Assembly (NCBI GenBank): GCA_963779325.1
Contig: CAVZXS010000011.1
Span: 372,001 to 436,000, forward strand
DNA: 64,000 bases
Direction: 5' to 3'
Source: CAVZXS01 sp963779325
Lineage (GTDB): Bacteria > Bacteroidota > Bacteroidia > Chitinophagales > Chitinophagaceae
Part shown: piece after piece, positions 29,835 to 39,188 of the stretch
How positions within the stretch are numbered: position 1 is the stretch's first letter
Layout: every line of letters begins with the position of its first letter
Position numbers and translations under genes: made by a program
Notes under the pieces: model-generated
What the model saw: the letters and a program-made list of their open reading frames with translations, nothing else
The model's database searches: none
What the model was told of the DNA's origin: nothing

Positions 29835-32297
29835 TTAGTTAGTGTTTCCGATACCGCCGCCGCCTTGTGTTCTTTTCTTTTCTTCTTCGGCAGCTTCTTT
29901 ACGTTGACGTGCAGCCTTCACCTGCGCATTACCAAATCTGTAAGTAAGATTCAATCGTAGTTGACGGCTTTCCCAGTTACCGCTTGCCGTAGTTACCTGG
30001 CCTGCAAAACGGCTGGTACCTTTCCAGCGTTGTGTAAAGAAAATATCGGTTACAGATGCTTTCAGGTTGCCTTTTCCTTTAAATATTGTTTTTTGCAAAC
30101 CTCCGTCTACACTGTAGATAGCTTTGCTTTCAAATGTTCCCTGCCAGATAGAAGGTGATGCGTAGAAACCGCTCAGTTCTGCCCTCCATCCTTTTTTACC
30201 CAGGGTGAAAGAGTTTTGCATAAAGAAAGTATAAGCAAATACATCTAAATTAATTTTACGATTGCCGCCGCCAAAATCTGCTACATACTTGGAATAATAG
30301 CTGTTTACATTAAAGAAAGCGCCGTACCATTTCCATTGAAAAGGATAGCTGATATTCAAACTGATGATATCTTGTGTAGCAAGGTTTTGTTTAGAAATAA
30401 AGCTTTTAGATTTCTCCGCTGTATCTATCAACTGTGTAAACACATCTGAAACATGACTGTAATTTAAAGCGGTAGTCAATTTGTATTTATATGTATTGGT
30501 TATTCCAATTGTATTGGTATACTGCGGACGAAGCTGTGTATTTCCTTTTTGGAAAGTATATTCATCCAATTTAAATTCAAAAGGATTTAAATCCTGGTAT
30601 GCCGGCCTGTCTATACGACGGCTGTAAGATATTCCCCATTGATTCGTCGGTTTTTTATTAAACGTAATGGCCGCACTCGGAAATAAACCGCCGTAATTTC
30701 TCTTAAACGGATCAATATTAATATCCCTGTTTACAGAACCATCGGCATTTAAGGGATAAGAATCGCCGGTGGCGGTTGTATGTTCATAACGCAGGCCTGC
30801 CTGTATCATAAATCCTTTAAACGGGCGGTTATAATTAATATAGGCTGCGTTAATATTTTCGCTGTAATCAAATTGGTTACTGCGGCTCAGGTCAAGTAAT
30901 TTATTATTACCCGTAACATTATAACGCCCAAAATTATTGCCTGTATTTACCAATGAAGATTTTACACCCAACCCCAACTTACCTTTTTTATAATTCTGTT
31001 CGTAATCAGCCTTTATTGTATAAATATCAATATCGGTAGGAGCTATAAAATTGTAAATAAATTTATCCAACTCACTTCCGTCAGGTTTAAAATAATAATT
31101 AGGTTGAATTTGATTACTTTTTAACCTGAATAAGCCATAGTCCGCATCTACATTCAGTTCGCGACCCGCAGTATCGGTATAGCGATAGTTAAGATTTAAG
31201 TTTACATTATTTCGGTCGTTTTGGGTGGAGTTATCAGCAATAAGTTTCCTGTCGACAATACCGGTGGGTATAAAAGAAATAGGCGTAACACTGTAATTCA
31301 TAAACTCATTATCGGAAATATTACCGTTTACCACTACACCTATAGTATTTTTCTTATCAATAGTATAATCAAGCCCGGCTTTAAACCCGTGGTTGGTATT
31401 CAGCATCTTCATATTCGATTTTTGATCGAATAATGTATCCAGTTGCTGACGATAGAGATTGAACCTGTTATTATTTAATCCGTGATTAAAATTATAGTTG
31501 CCAAACACGTTCACATTTTTATTACGGTGGTTCAGCGATAAGCCTGCATTGTACTTGCCGTATATACCGATATTATATCCTGCATTTACAGAGCCATTGG
31601 TACCGAAGTTTTTATTCTTTTTCAACCTGATATTAATTATACCCGCATTACCGGCCGCATCATATTTAGCCGACGGGTTTGTAATAATTTCGATAGCCTC
31701 TATTTGCGAAGACTGCATATTTTTAAGGTAAGCAGCCAAATCGGCGCCGGCAATGGGTGTTGGTTTACCGTCAATATAAACCTGCACGCCATTTTTACCG
31801 GCAAGGCTTATATTTTCATCTTTATCTACCAATACACCGGGTGATTTGCGCAACAGCTCCAACGCATCATTACCAACCGCATTAATGGTACCTTCTACAT
31901 TCAGAATAGTTTTATCCGCTTTCACCTCTATCATCGGCTTCCTGGATGTAACGGTGACAGCTTTTAAATCGCCTGAAAGTTTGGTCAATTGCAAGTCGGG
32001 CAAATTTATATCTCCTGAGCCGGAAAGCTCAAATACCTTTGAATAACCGGATGAGTGACCTACATGAGATGCATTAATAAGGTATGAACCCGGTTTGTCT
32101 CCGTTAAAAATAAATTGTCCGTCTGCCTTTGTTACCGCCAATTTTACAACCGAAGAATCTTTTGCATTTAAAAGAGAAACGGTGGCTTTTTCTACCGCTT
32201 TCCCTTGCACATCCTTTACACTGCCCGAAATTTGTTGCGCTTTTGCGGCAAAAACAGCCAAAACTGAAAAACTCAACAACGTAAAAATCTTTTTCAT
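29835..32297 (-). CDS. TonB-dependent receptor-like outer-membrane beta-barrel protein
   Basis: An 820-residue outer-membrane protein. Signal peptide (KKIFTLLSFSVLAVFAAKAQ), then a CarboxypepD_reg domain (~22-110, ISGSVKDVQGKAVEKATVSLLNAKDS), then a TonB plug domain (~115-225, with ALELLRKSPGVLVDKDENISLAGKNGVQVYIDGKPT and IEIITNPSAKYDAAGNAGIINIRLKK), then a long beta-barrel to the end. It is of the OMP_b-brl_3 type and carries a low-complexity GGGG tail. No SusD partner is adjacent, so its substrate is unknown. The TAGTTTTG element upstream fits its promoter. Confidence 0.9.
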   Translation of the reverse strand: MKKIFTLLSFSVLAVFAAKAQQISGSVKDVQGKAVEKATVSLLNAKDSSVVKLAVTKADGQFIFNGDKPGSYLINASHVGHSSGYSKVFELSGSGDINLPDLQLTKLSGDLKAVTVTSRKPMIEVKADKTILNVEGTINAVGNDALELLRKSPGVLVDKDENISLAGKNGVQVYIDGKPTPIAGADLAAYLKNMQSSQIEAIEIITNPSAKYDAAGNAGIINIRLKKNKNFGTNGSVNAGYNIGIYGKYNAGLSLNHRNKNVNVFGNYNFNHGLNNNRFNLYRQQLDTLFDQKSNMKMLNTNHGFKAGLDYTIDKKNTIGVVVNGNISDNEFMNYSVTPISFIPTGIVDRKLIADNSTQNDRNNVNLNLNYRYTDTAGRELNVDADYGLFRLKSNQIQPNYYFKPDGSELDKFIYNFIAPTDIDIYTIKADYEQNYKKGKLGLGVKSSLVNTGNNFGRYNVTGNNKLLDLSRSNQFDYSENINAAYINYNRPFKGFMIQAGLRYEHTTATGDSYPLNADGSVNRDINIDPFKRNYGGLFPSAAITFNKKPTNQWGISYSRRIDRPAYQDLNPFEFKLDEYTFQKGNTQLRPQYTNTIGITNTYKYKLTTALNYSHVSDVFTQLIDTAEKSKSFISKQNLATQDIISLNISYPFQWKWYGAFFNVNSYYSKYVADFGGGNRKINLDVFAYTFFMQNSFTLGKKGWRAELSGFYASPSIWQGTFESKAIYSVDGGLQKTIFKGKGNLKASVTDIFFTQRWKGTSRFAGQVTTASGNWESRQLRLNLTYRFGNAQVKAARQRKEAAEEEKKRTQGGGGIGNTN

Positions 32298-32328
32298 AAT
32301 AAATCCTTGTTTTTTGGTTAATGTGCCC

Positions 32329-32336
32329 CAAAACTA
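32329..32336 (-). promoter_or_regulatory. Putative -7 element of the TonB-barrel gene
   Basis: Minus-strand TAGTTTTG, an exact TAnnTTTG match, with a 31-nt leader to the ATG. Confidence 0.45.
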
Positions 32337-32494
32337 ACTTGACAATGCCGTGACAAAATTGGAAATCCGACAAAAGGCTTAAAAATGGTTATGAATGGTT
32401 TAAATCGTTTCGCCAACTGTTTTAAAAAAATAAATTATATCCTGTCTTTTTTTCAATCGTTTTACCAATATTTGCAACTCAAACATTTATAAAT

Positions 32495-32872
32495 ATGAAT
32501 TTTCCTGCGGAACTTAAGTATACAAAAGATCATGAATGGGTTAGATTGGAAGGCGATATAGCCACCGTGGGTATTACCCAATTTGCCCAGGGCGAATTAG
32601 GGGATATTGTGTATGTAGAAGTAGAAACGATTGGTAAAGAATTGGAAGCAGGAGAAATTTTCGGAACTGTAGAGGCTGTGAAAACGGTTTCTGATTTGTA
32701 CCTGCCGGTAAAAGGTATCGTACTGGAATTAAATGCTTCTTTAGCAGGAGCACCCGAATCTATAAATAATGACCCGTATGGTGCAGGTTGGATGATAAAG
32801 ATGAAAGTAAGTGACCCTGCCGACGTAGCTGCTTTGATGGATGCTGCTGCTTATGAAGCATCTGTTGCCTGA
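32495..32872 (+). CDS. gcvH: Glycine cleavage system H protein
   Basis: A 125-residue lipoyl carrier protein that shuttles the aminomethyl group between the P and T proteins. The lipoylated Lys63 lies in EIFGTVEAVKTVSDLYLP, and the N-terminal YTKDHEWVRLEGD is the family signature. It stands alone; other gcv genes are not in the window. A near-consensus -7 element, AATATTTG, lies 20 nt upstream (32467-32474). Confidence 0.97.
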   Translation: MNFPAELKYTKDHEWVRLEGDIATVGITQFAQGELGDIVYVEVETIGKELEAGEIFGTVEAVKTVSDLYLPVKGIVLELNASLAGAPESINNDPYGAGWMIKMKVSDPADVAALMDAAAYEASVA

Positions 32873-32964
32873 TTTTCTATAAACACTGCTAATTGCTTGT
32901 ACTGAAGCGGCTGTAACCAAACGGTCGCTTTTTTTAATACATAAACAAATGATTTCTTATAAAA

Positions 32965-33360
32965 ATGAATGGATGGATGAAAAATTTGAAACCTTCTTTT
33001 TTACCGGCCGGTTTATGGCTTATTATTTCCACGGTACTCCTTACTTTGCCCGGCACTGCTTTTCCAAAAGAGGATTGGCTGAGCAAGATATGGTTTGACA
33101 AATGGGTACATATAGGTATGTTTTTTATAATGGTAGTACTTTTTTGTTGGGGTATCCTCGCAAAGAATCAGTTTCGGCAAAAGCTCAGTCAATATTTTTT
33201 ATTAGCAGCCTTTATTTGCCTGGTTTACGGTGCAATAATGGAATTTGTTCAGGATAATTTTATTCCCAACAGAGGATTTGATACCGGCGATATAATAGCA
33301 GATGCGGCGGGATGCTTAGCGGGATGGTTGTTTTCCGTCAAAAGGTTACTAAAAAAATAG
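32965..33360 (+). CDS. VanZ-family membrane protein
   Basis: A 131-residue protein with about four helices and the VanZ signatures: FDKWVHIGMFFIMVVLFCWG (~40-60) and YGAIMEFVQDNFIPNRGFDTGDIIADAAGCLAGW (~90-125). VanZ-like proteins influence glycopeptide sensitivity in some bacteria; the role here is unknown. It follows gcvH by 92 nt on the same strand. A compact hairpin (33361-33380, ACCCCTGT/ACAGGGGT) begins directly after its stop codon. Confidence 0.88.
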   Translation: MNGWMKNLKPSFLPAGLWLIISTVLLTLPGTAFPKEDWLSKIWFDKWVHIGMFFIMVVLFCWGILAKNQFRQKLSQYFLLAAFICLVYGAIMEFVQDNFIPNRGFDTGDIIADAAGCLAGWLFSVKRLLKK

Positions 33361-33828
33361 ACCCCTGTAGAAACAGGGGTCGCAACCAAAACTAACTGCT
33401 TATGAGAAAATCGTGAGCTTTATATTTTTATATATCGCGAATTATTTATTTTATTCTTCGTTACTATTACAACGCAAATTTACTGCCATTGTTTCAATCT
33501 ATTGTGTTAACAAATCTCTAAAGCTTAAAGTATTTTTCCTATCGTTCAAATACTATCTAACCTTAGGACTTTCACTTTACTTCCGTACAACTGCAAAGCT
33601 TTAAAAATAAGAGCTTTATTAATAAACGCAGTCCTTACAAAATTGTTGTACCGGAATAAAAATTGTCTTTAAAGCTTAACCCTTCTCGTTACTTGCTGAC
33701 AAATCAATGACGTAAAGAACTGTTACGAAATAGAAGATGCAAGAATGCTGCCAATTTCACAAAAGAAAAAGCCGCTATTAAAAAAATAACGGCTTTTTTT
33801 ATTTTAAGACTTAAATCCCGAAATAATT
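33361..33828. other. AT-rich spacer with two hairpins
   Basis: About 470 nt with no gene I accept. The first 20 nt form a perfect 8-bp hairpin without a T-run; the last 35 nt form a strong terminator. The AT-rich middle contains a 63-codon open frame without a start context or family, which I regard as chance. Confidence 0.5.
33768..33800 (-). terminator. Terminator between convergent genes
   Basis: A 12-bp stem AAAGCCGCTATT/AATAACGGCTTT with one mismatch, with A and T tracts on either side, so it can act in both directions. Confidence 0.75.
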
Positions 33829-34476
33829 TTAACCTCCTATAAGCCCTTTCAACATATCCATTATACCACCACCCGGGCTCTGAACCTGCCGCTGCTGATT
33901 TTGCTGTGCGCCGCCCGTTACCTTACTTATTATATCCTGTAAGTTAAAACCCCCACCGCCGCCATTTCCGCCACCATTGCCGGTAAACTTGCTCAAAATA
34001 TCTTGAAAATCAAACCCACTGCCACCGCCTGCTTCTGCAGGTTGAGCAGTTTCTACATTACCACCTGTAAGAGCACGAATAATACCATTCATGTCAAAAG
34101 AATTATCATTAGGATCTTTCGTTTTGCTTATTAAGCCATTTAAAACATTGGGAATAAGATTGCTTGCAATACCGCTTGCCGCACTGCTGTTTAGCCCAAA
34201 ATTTTTCATCAGCTTACTCATAAAATGACCGGCCATCATATTTACAATCGGGTTGGACATAATGCCGTTGCCTTGTTGGTTATTTTGACCGCCGCCGGAA
34301 AATAACTGCATTATATTTTGCAAACCGCCACCGGCCAATACATTTTGTAACCCGCTTACTACTGTATTGGTAGCCTCGGCAGTTGCTTCATTATTACGTT
34401 CGTTAGGTATAGCAGGATTGTCTATTATTTCTTTTCCGGCATATTGTTTAACTAAGTTGAAAAGTTGCTCAATCAT
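33829..34476 (-). CDS. Gly/Asn-rich helical protein (YidB/DUF937-like)
   Basis: A 215-residue cytoplasmic protein without a signal peptide. Residues 1-~130 contain IIDNPAIPNERNNEATAEATNTVVSGLQNVLAGGG and MSNPIVNMMAGHFMSKLMKNFGLNSSAASGIASNLIPNVLNGLI, a helical pattern like DUF937/YidB proteins. After that come Gly-rich linkers with three similar short helices (FDFQDILSKFTGN, FNLQDIISKVTGG, IMDMLKGLIGG). The function is unknown. Confidence 0.75.
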   Translation of the reverse strand: MIEQLFNLVKQYAGKEIIDNPAIPNERNNEATAEATNTVVSGLQNVLAGGGLQNIMQLFSGGGQNNQQGNGIMSNPIVNMMAGHFMSKLMKNFGLNSSAASGIASNLIPNVLNGLISKTKDPNDNSFDMNGIIRALTGGNVETAQPAEAGGGSGFDFQDILSKFTGNGGGNGGGGGFNLQDIISKVTGGAQQNQQRQVQSPGGGIMDMLKGLIGG

Positions 34477-34554
34477 TGTATTTAATATTTAATTGGTGAA
34501 AAAATAATTAGAGGGAAAAGGTAGTAAAAAGGTTGTGATGCAAAAAAATAATCT

Positions 34555-35620
34555 TTACTGTTGTGTTACCATTTTTTCCGAGTTCTCGGCAAACTGCAGC
34601 GCATCTATAAATTCCTGTATGTTTCCGTTCAAAACATCGTCAAGGTTATAAACGGTAAGCCCGATACGGTGATCGGTAACCCTACCCTGCGGAAAATTAT
34701 AGGTTCTGATTTTTGCACTTCGGTCGCCTGTACTTACCAAGCTCTTACGCTGACGCGAAATCTCATCCTCCTGCTTGCGTACCTGCTCTTCGTATAACTT
34801 GGTACGCAGCATATTCATAGCTTTCTCGCGGTTGCCAAGCTGGCTTCGCTCCGTTTGGCAAACTACCACCACACCGGTAGGTATATGGGTTAAAAAAACT
34901 TTCGTTTCCACCTTGTTTACATTCTGCCCGCCGGCACCACCGCTCCTGGCCGTTTCCATTTTTACATCACTCTCTTTCAATTCAAAATCTACTTCTTCAG
35001 CCTCAGGCATTACCGCTACGGTAGCGGCACTTGTGTGCACACGGCCGCTGGCTTCTGTATCAGGCACCCGTTGTACACGGTGTACACCGCTCTCAAATTT
35101 CAAGCGTACCATATACATCATCGCCGGTTACTTCCAATTGTACTTCTTTGTACCCGCCAACAGTGCCTTCACTTTCGCTGAGTATGGCTGTTTTCCATCC
35201 TCTTCTTTCGCAATATTTCAGGTACATTCTCAATAAATTGCCGGCAAATAAACTGGCTTCATCGCCACCTGTACCTGCACGTATTTCAAGTATAGCATTC
35301 TTTTCATCCTGCGGGTCTTTTGGTATCAGCATCTGGCGGATGACAGATTCCATTTTTTCTTTTTTTAATTCCAGTTCCGGCGCCTCAGCTTTAGCCAAAT
35401 CTCTCATTTCCTCATCATCGCCGTTCAGCGCTTCTTTATAAAAATCTATATCCTCCAGAATTTTTCTGTACTCGTTATAAGCAGTCACAATTTTTTCCAG
35501 GCTGCGGTACTCTTTGCTGGTAGCTGTAAATTTTTTATTATCGTTTACAATCTCCGGGTTGGTAAGGGCAACACCCAAATTATCAAATCTTGCTTTTATT
35601 GCTTCTAACTTATCTAACAT
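34555..35620 (-). CDS. prfA: Peptide chain release factor 1, single-base frameshift
   Basis: RF1 reads UAA and UAG stops; essential. Two frames (35093-35620 and 34555-35121) give a ~354-residue protein. The N-terminal part has the PCRF domain with EIRAGTGGDEASLFAGNLLRMY; the C-terminal part has the catalytic SGGAGGQNVNKVET and the conserved LKFESGVHRVQRVPDTEASGRVHTS. One extra base near 35106 separates VTGDDVYG from RLKFES, which otherwise would be perfect; the span is 3n+1. RF1 has no known programmed frameshift (that is RF2), so a sequence error is the likelier reading. Confidence 0.94.
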
Positions 35621-35659
35621 TGAATCTGTATTTTTATGTCGTCAACTTATTATTTACTA

Positions 35660-35686
35660 TCATCGTCCCTTGCGTCGCACACTTGT
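35660..35686 (-). repeat. 27-bp dispersed repeat, copy 1
   Basis: The minus strand carries a 27-nt stretch with GTGCGACGCAAGGGACGATG at its core, identical to 58611-58637 on the plus strand. It lies in the spacer between prfA and the amidohydrolase gene. Confidence 0.6.
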
Positions 35687-35804
35687 ACACCGGCAATTCT
35701 ATTCAGCGCAGTCGAATACATTTTTCCGTATTCAATCATCTGCAATCAGAAAGGTCAATATGCGCAGTTACCAATCGGACGAAGGGCAGCAAAGTTAACA
35801 ATCT

Positions 35805-37020
35805 ATGGCATACCGCAAATTTCAGGCAGATCAATTATTTACTGGCTATAAACTATTGGCCCGAAACAACATATTAATAACCGATGAGGAAGGCATTGTA
35901 CAGGATATTGTAGCGTCGGAAAGTGCGGGGGATGATATACAGATTTTGGAAGGCATACTTAGTCCGGGTTTTATTAATAGCCATTGCCACCTGGAGCTTA
36001 GTCATTTAAAAAATATAATACCGCCGCATACAGGCTTGATTGAGTTTTTATGCTCAGTGGTTACTAAAAGAGAAGCCCCCGCCAAACCTCCCTCTGAGGG
36101 GGAGGCTTATGAAGACCCCGAACAATTAAAAATGCGGGCCATTATTGCAGCAGAAAAAGAAATGTATGATAATGGCATAGTGGCCGTAGGTGATATTGGC
36201 AATACAGCCGATACTTCACAATGTTAAAAGCACAAGCAATATCTATTGGCAAAATTTTGTAGAGGTAATAAGTTTTACCGATGCAAAAGCTGATGAAAAT
36301 TTTGAAAACTATACCAAAGTTGCCAAAGAAATGGAATCCGCTCTCAGCACATCACGCATTACTCATCGTACTTCTTTGGTGCCGCATGCTCCTTATAGTA
36401 TCAGCCCAAGGACATTTCAAAAAATTAATGCGGCTACAAAAAATAAAATTATTTCCATTCATAACCAAGAACACCCTGCAGAGGATGAGTTGTACAAAAC
36501 CGGCGGCGGCGAATATTTAAAACTCTTTAAAATATTCGGAATGGATAAATCACCTTTTCCCGTTACCGGCCTGAGCAGCATCAGAAGTTATTTGCCTTAT
36601 TTCAACAACGGGCAAACAATTTTTCTTATTCATAATACCTACATGCCCGAAGAAGATATTGTATTTGCCAATAACTATGCGGCCGAAAACGGGTTGACAC
36701 TGATATACTGCTTTTGTATAAATGCAAATTTGTATATAGAAAACAAAGTGCCTGCTGTAGAAAATTTTATTAAGCACAATTGTCATATTGTATTGGGTAC
36801 AGACAGTTACAGCAGCAATTGGCAGTTGAGTATCGGTAAAGAAATAAGCTCGATGCAAAAACATTTTCCGCAATTGGGTTTGGAGAAATATTTGCAATGG
36901 GCTACCATTAACGGCGCCAAAGCCCTGCACCGGGATGATCAATTGGGCAGTTTCGAAAAAGGTAAGAAACCGGGAGTTGTCTTATTAAATAAAAATTTTG
37001 ACAGTAAAAGAATATTGTAA
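35805..37020 (+). CDS. Amidohydrolase family protein, frameshifted
   Basis: A ~404-residue metal-dependent hydrolase of the chlorohydrolase/deaminase group. The metal motif HCHLELSH lies near residues 59-66, with HAPYSISP (~190), HNQEHPAEDEL (~214) and LGTDSYSSN (~326). One extra base near 36220 (GNTADTS then HVKSTSNIYW) breaks the frame; the span is 3n+1. Residues ~90-103 (APAKPPSEGEAYEDPE) are encoded by a CCTCCCTC/GAGGGGGAGG palindromic repeat in frame. The substrate is not clear. Confidence 0.85.
36071..36120. repeat. GC-rich palindromic repeat inside the amidohydrolase gene
   Basis: CCTCCCTCTGAGGGGGAGG forms the core hairpin and keeps the frame. It aligns with the intergenic unit TCCTCCCCAAAGGGGAGGA at 57327-57346. 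Confidence 0.6.
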
Positions 37021-37026
37021 TCAGTT

Positions 37027-37774
37027 CTAAAAAATTTCTTTAAGTACCGGTAAAGTTTTCATGGTACCAAAATCCTGTACATGCAGTGCATAATAAGTTT
37101 CATACGTATGCAGGAGTTTTCTTCTGAACTCGTGGTTGAGTTTTATATCTTCCAACTCTTCGGGCCGCATTACTTTTAATAATTCAGCTGTCATTAAAGC
37201 AGCAGCAGATTCAATAAAATGCGGATGCAGCGGTTGTTCGTTGGTAAAATTTCCCTCCTTCAGGTCAAAATATAAATTTTGCGTGCTTATCAGGTTTTCA
37301 TTCAACGGGTTTGGCGGTATACCAAAAAAATTGGTTAGTTGCAATGCAAAGAACAAAGGGAAAGTTGGCTGTTACCGTTTCGCTGCTTTCATCAAGGTGT
37401 ATAAAAGCATCTTCTGTAAAATGAAAGAGTTCTTCATTCGGTTCGGTTTGCTTGAGGCATTTAGTCAATAATTCAATCATAAATACAGCGACGGCATTTT
37501 TTTTTATATCAGAAAATATATGCTGATACAAAAAGCCCCACTTAAATTCTTTAATGCGTTGCAGTTGTTTTTGTTCACTGTGGTAAACGATCATATCCAG
37601 TAATGCACCGGGCTGAAAAAGGTTGGCCTTACCGCTGCCTTTTTTACTGCTTGTTCGCACACCATTTATCATATACGATTGCGTACCGAATTTTTCAGTA
37701 AACAACAATACAATCAAGCTGGTTTCACCGTATTTGGTGGCGCGCAGCACAATACCTTTCGTTTTGTGTGTCAT
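37027..37774 (-). CDS. recO: DNA repair protein RecO, frameshifted
   Basis: RecO loads RecA at gaps with RecR in RecF-pathway repair. Two frames (37298-37774 and 37027-37356) give ~248 residues. The OB-fold N-terminus THKTKGIVLRATKYGETSLIVLLFTEKFGTQSYMINGVRTSSKK is diagnostic. One extra T near 37356 (ANFP then LFFALQLTNFFGIPP) breaks the frame; the span is 3n+1. The zinc-binding Cys motif of some RecO proteins is absent, as is usual in Bacteroidota. It is convergent with the amidohydrolase gene, 6 nt apart. Confidence 0.88.
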
Positions 37775-37992
37775 TATCTGTACAAAAATGCGAATAAAAT
37801 TAAGGCGAACATTGTTTTATTTTATTCCGCTAATCACCCTTTAGGGTAACAGCATTTTATTATTATCTTTTTATTTTTACTTTCAGATAAACTTTAAAAG
37901 TTACAGTCCCGGTAATTTCATTTTTGTGCAAAATAAATTATTTAATCATTAAACTTTTTACTCCGGTAATCATCTGACTTAAAATTTTTATT

Positions 37993-38931
37993 ATGAAAAA
38001 ACAAAAATTAATCCTTTGCATTGCCCTATCCGTCTTTGCATTTACAGAAACACAAGCGCAGCATATTCCCGCACAAGACTCTACCGGTTTGCCCGGCGAC
38101 AATTTCAGCCTGCAAGGCGCCTTAGGAATGTTTCAAAAAGCCAATTCAGTTGAAGAGTTTGAAAAATTAATAAACTCAGAAGATAATAGCGTCAACAATC
38201 TTGACTTGAACGGCGATGGCGAAATTGATTATATCCGCGTAATTGATAATAAAGAAAAAGATGCGCATGCCTTTGTATTGCAAGCTGCCATTTCCGGTAC
38301 GGAAAGCCAGGATATAGCTGTAATAGAAATGGAAAAAACCGGCGATACAACTGCCATTTTACAAATTATTGGCGACGAAGATATTTACGGTGAGCAAACA
38401 ATAATAGAACCCGGCGAAGGTGAAGAAGACGAAATAGAAGAAAGCAATTACCCGCAGAGCGGCCCGAGCCCGGGTTATACTATGCATTATAAATACAAAC
38501 CGCGTTTTATAGTAAATGTATGGTTTTGGCCGGCAGCTCGGTTTGTGTATGCACCGGCTTATGTAGTTTATCGTTCGCCTTGGGGATGGCGTCATCATCC
38601 TAATTGGTACAGACCCTGGAGACCTTTTCGTTGGCATGTTTGGCATCCGCTGAGATATCGTCATCACCATCATTGTGCCGTAGTGCGTACGCATCGGGTA
38701 ATTCATGCACACAATGTTTACCGACCTTACAGAACAACTTCAGTTGTTGTAAGAAACAGGCATCAAACGACTGTAAATAACTACCGCGTAACGAGAAGTA
38801 CTAAAAGAACTGTTGTAACAGGCCCAAGAGGAAATAAAGCAGTGGCAACTAAAAAAACTACAACCGTTCGAGGTCCGGGCGGCAATGTAAAAGGAAGGAA
38901 AACTACTACAACTGTAAGAAAGAAAAGATAA
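37993..38931 (+). CDS. Secreted protein with calcium-loop motif and basic His/Arg/Trp tail
   Basis: A 312-residue exported protein. Signal peptide (MKKQKLILCIALSVFAFTETQAQ), then a domain with an EF-hand-like loop LDLNGDGEIDYIRV (~residues 72-85), an acidic spacer (EPGEGEEDEIEE, ~137-148), then an aromatic and basic tail (~165-312) rich in His, Arg, Trp and Tyr, ending in Thr/Lys/Arg repeats. The strong charge split suggests self-association or a polyanion-binding role; this is inference. A strong terminator follows. Confidence 0.78.
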   Translation: MKKQKLILCIALSVFAFTETQAQHIPAQDSTGLPGDNFSLQGALGMFQKANSVEEFEKLINSEDNSVNNLDLNGDGEIDYIRVIDNKEKDAHAFVLQAAISGTESQDIAVIEMEKTGDTTAILQIIGDEDIYGEQTIIEPGEGEEDEIEESNYPQSGPSPGYTMHYKYKPRFIVNVWFWPAARFVYAPAYVVYRSPWGWRHHPNWYRPWRPFRWHVWHPLRYRHHHHCAVVRTHRVIHAHNVYRPYRTTSVVVRNRHQTTVNNYRVTRSTKRTVVTGPRGNKAVATKKTTTVRGPGGNVKGRKTTTTVRKKR

Positions 38932-38941
38932 GTAATAGAAC

Positions 38942-38985
38942 AAAAAAGAAAGCGCCGTCAAAATTTGACGGCGCTTTCTTTTTTG
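38942..38985 (+). terminator. Strong rho-independent terminator
   Basis: A long stem AAAGCGCCGTCAAA/TTTGACGGCGCTTT with flanking A and T tracts. It ends the chromosomal gene just before the element's left boundary. Confidence 0.85.
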
Positions 38986-38991
38986 TCATTG

Positions 38992-39007
38992 TGCGGAGAC
39001 TAAGGGA
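38992..39007. repeat. Left attachment site (attL core)
   Basis: A 16-bp exact copy of the tRNA-Ser 3' end. The next 8 nt (CTAAAACC) still resemble the tRNA sequence (TTCGAACC) at 5 positions. Confidence 0.8.
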
Positions 39008-39124
39008 CTAAAACCTATGTTATTTTTAGCTAATTACCTTTAGCAAAATGCAGTCGAAAAATGACTTTAAACAGGGATACTAACAATATGAGTAAATAAG
39101 ACTAAACGTAATTAGTATAAAAAT

Positions 39125-39146
39125 TGCTCCCCTTTTTGCTCCCCTT
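39125..39146 (+). repeat. Arm-type direct repeat, left copy
   Basis: Two GCTCCCC heptamers 5 T apart; a 22-bp stretch identical to 49293-49314. It overlaps the integrase promoter -33 region, as expected for integrase arm sites with autoregulation. Confidence 0.65.
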
Positions 39147-39167
39147 TTTTTAAATGCCTTATCTTTA
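39135..39167 (+). promoter_or_regulatory. Putative integrase promoter
   Basis: A TTTG -33 element (39135-39138) and TATCTTTA -7 element (39160-39167), 21 nt apart, with a 21-nt leader to the integrase ATG. Confidence 0.5.
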
Positions 39168-39188
39168 CCCCAAGTTAAAAGCATAAAT

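Noticed and set aside
33413..33604. A 63-codon plus-strand frame in an AT-rich spacer
   Set aside because: No start context, no family resemblance and composition expected by chance in AT-rich DNA.
35093..35121. A programmed frameshift in prfA similar to the one in RF2
   Set aside because: RF2's shift uses a CUU-UGA site with an upstream Shine-Dalgarno; here there is no such site, RF1 is not known to use one, and ten similar insertions lie elsewhere in the window.
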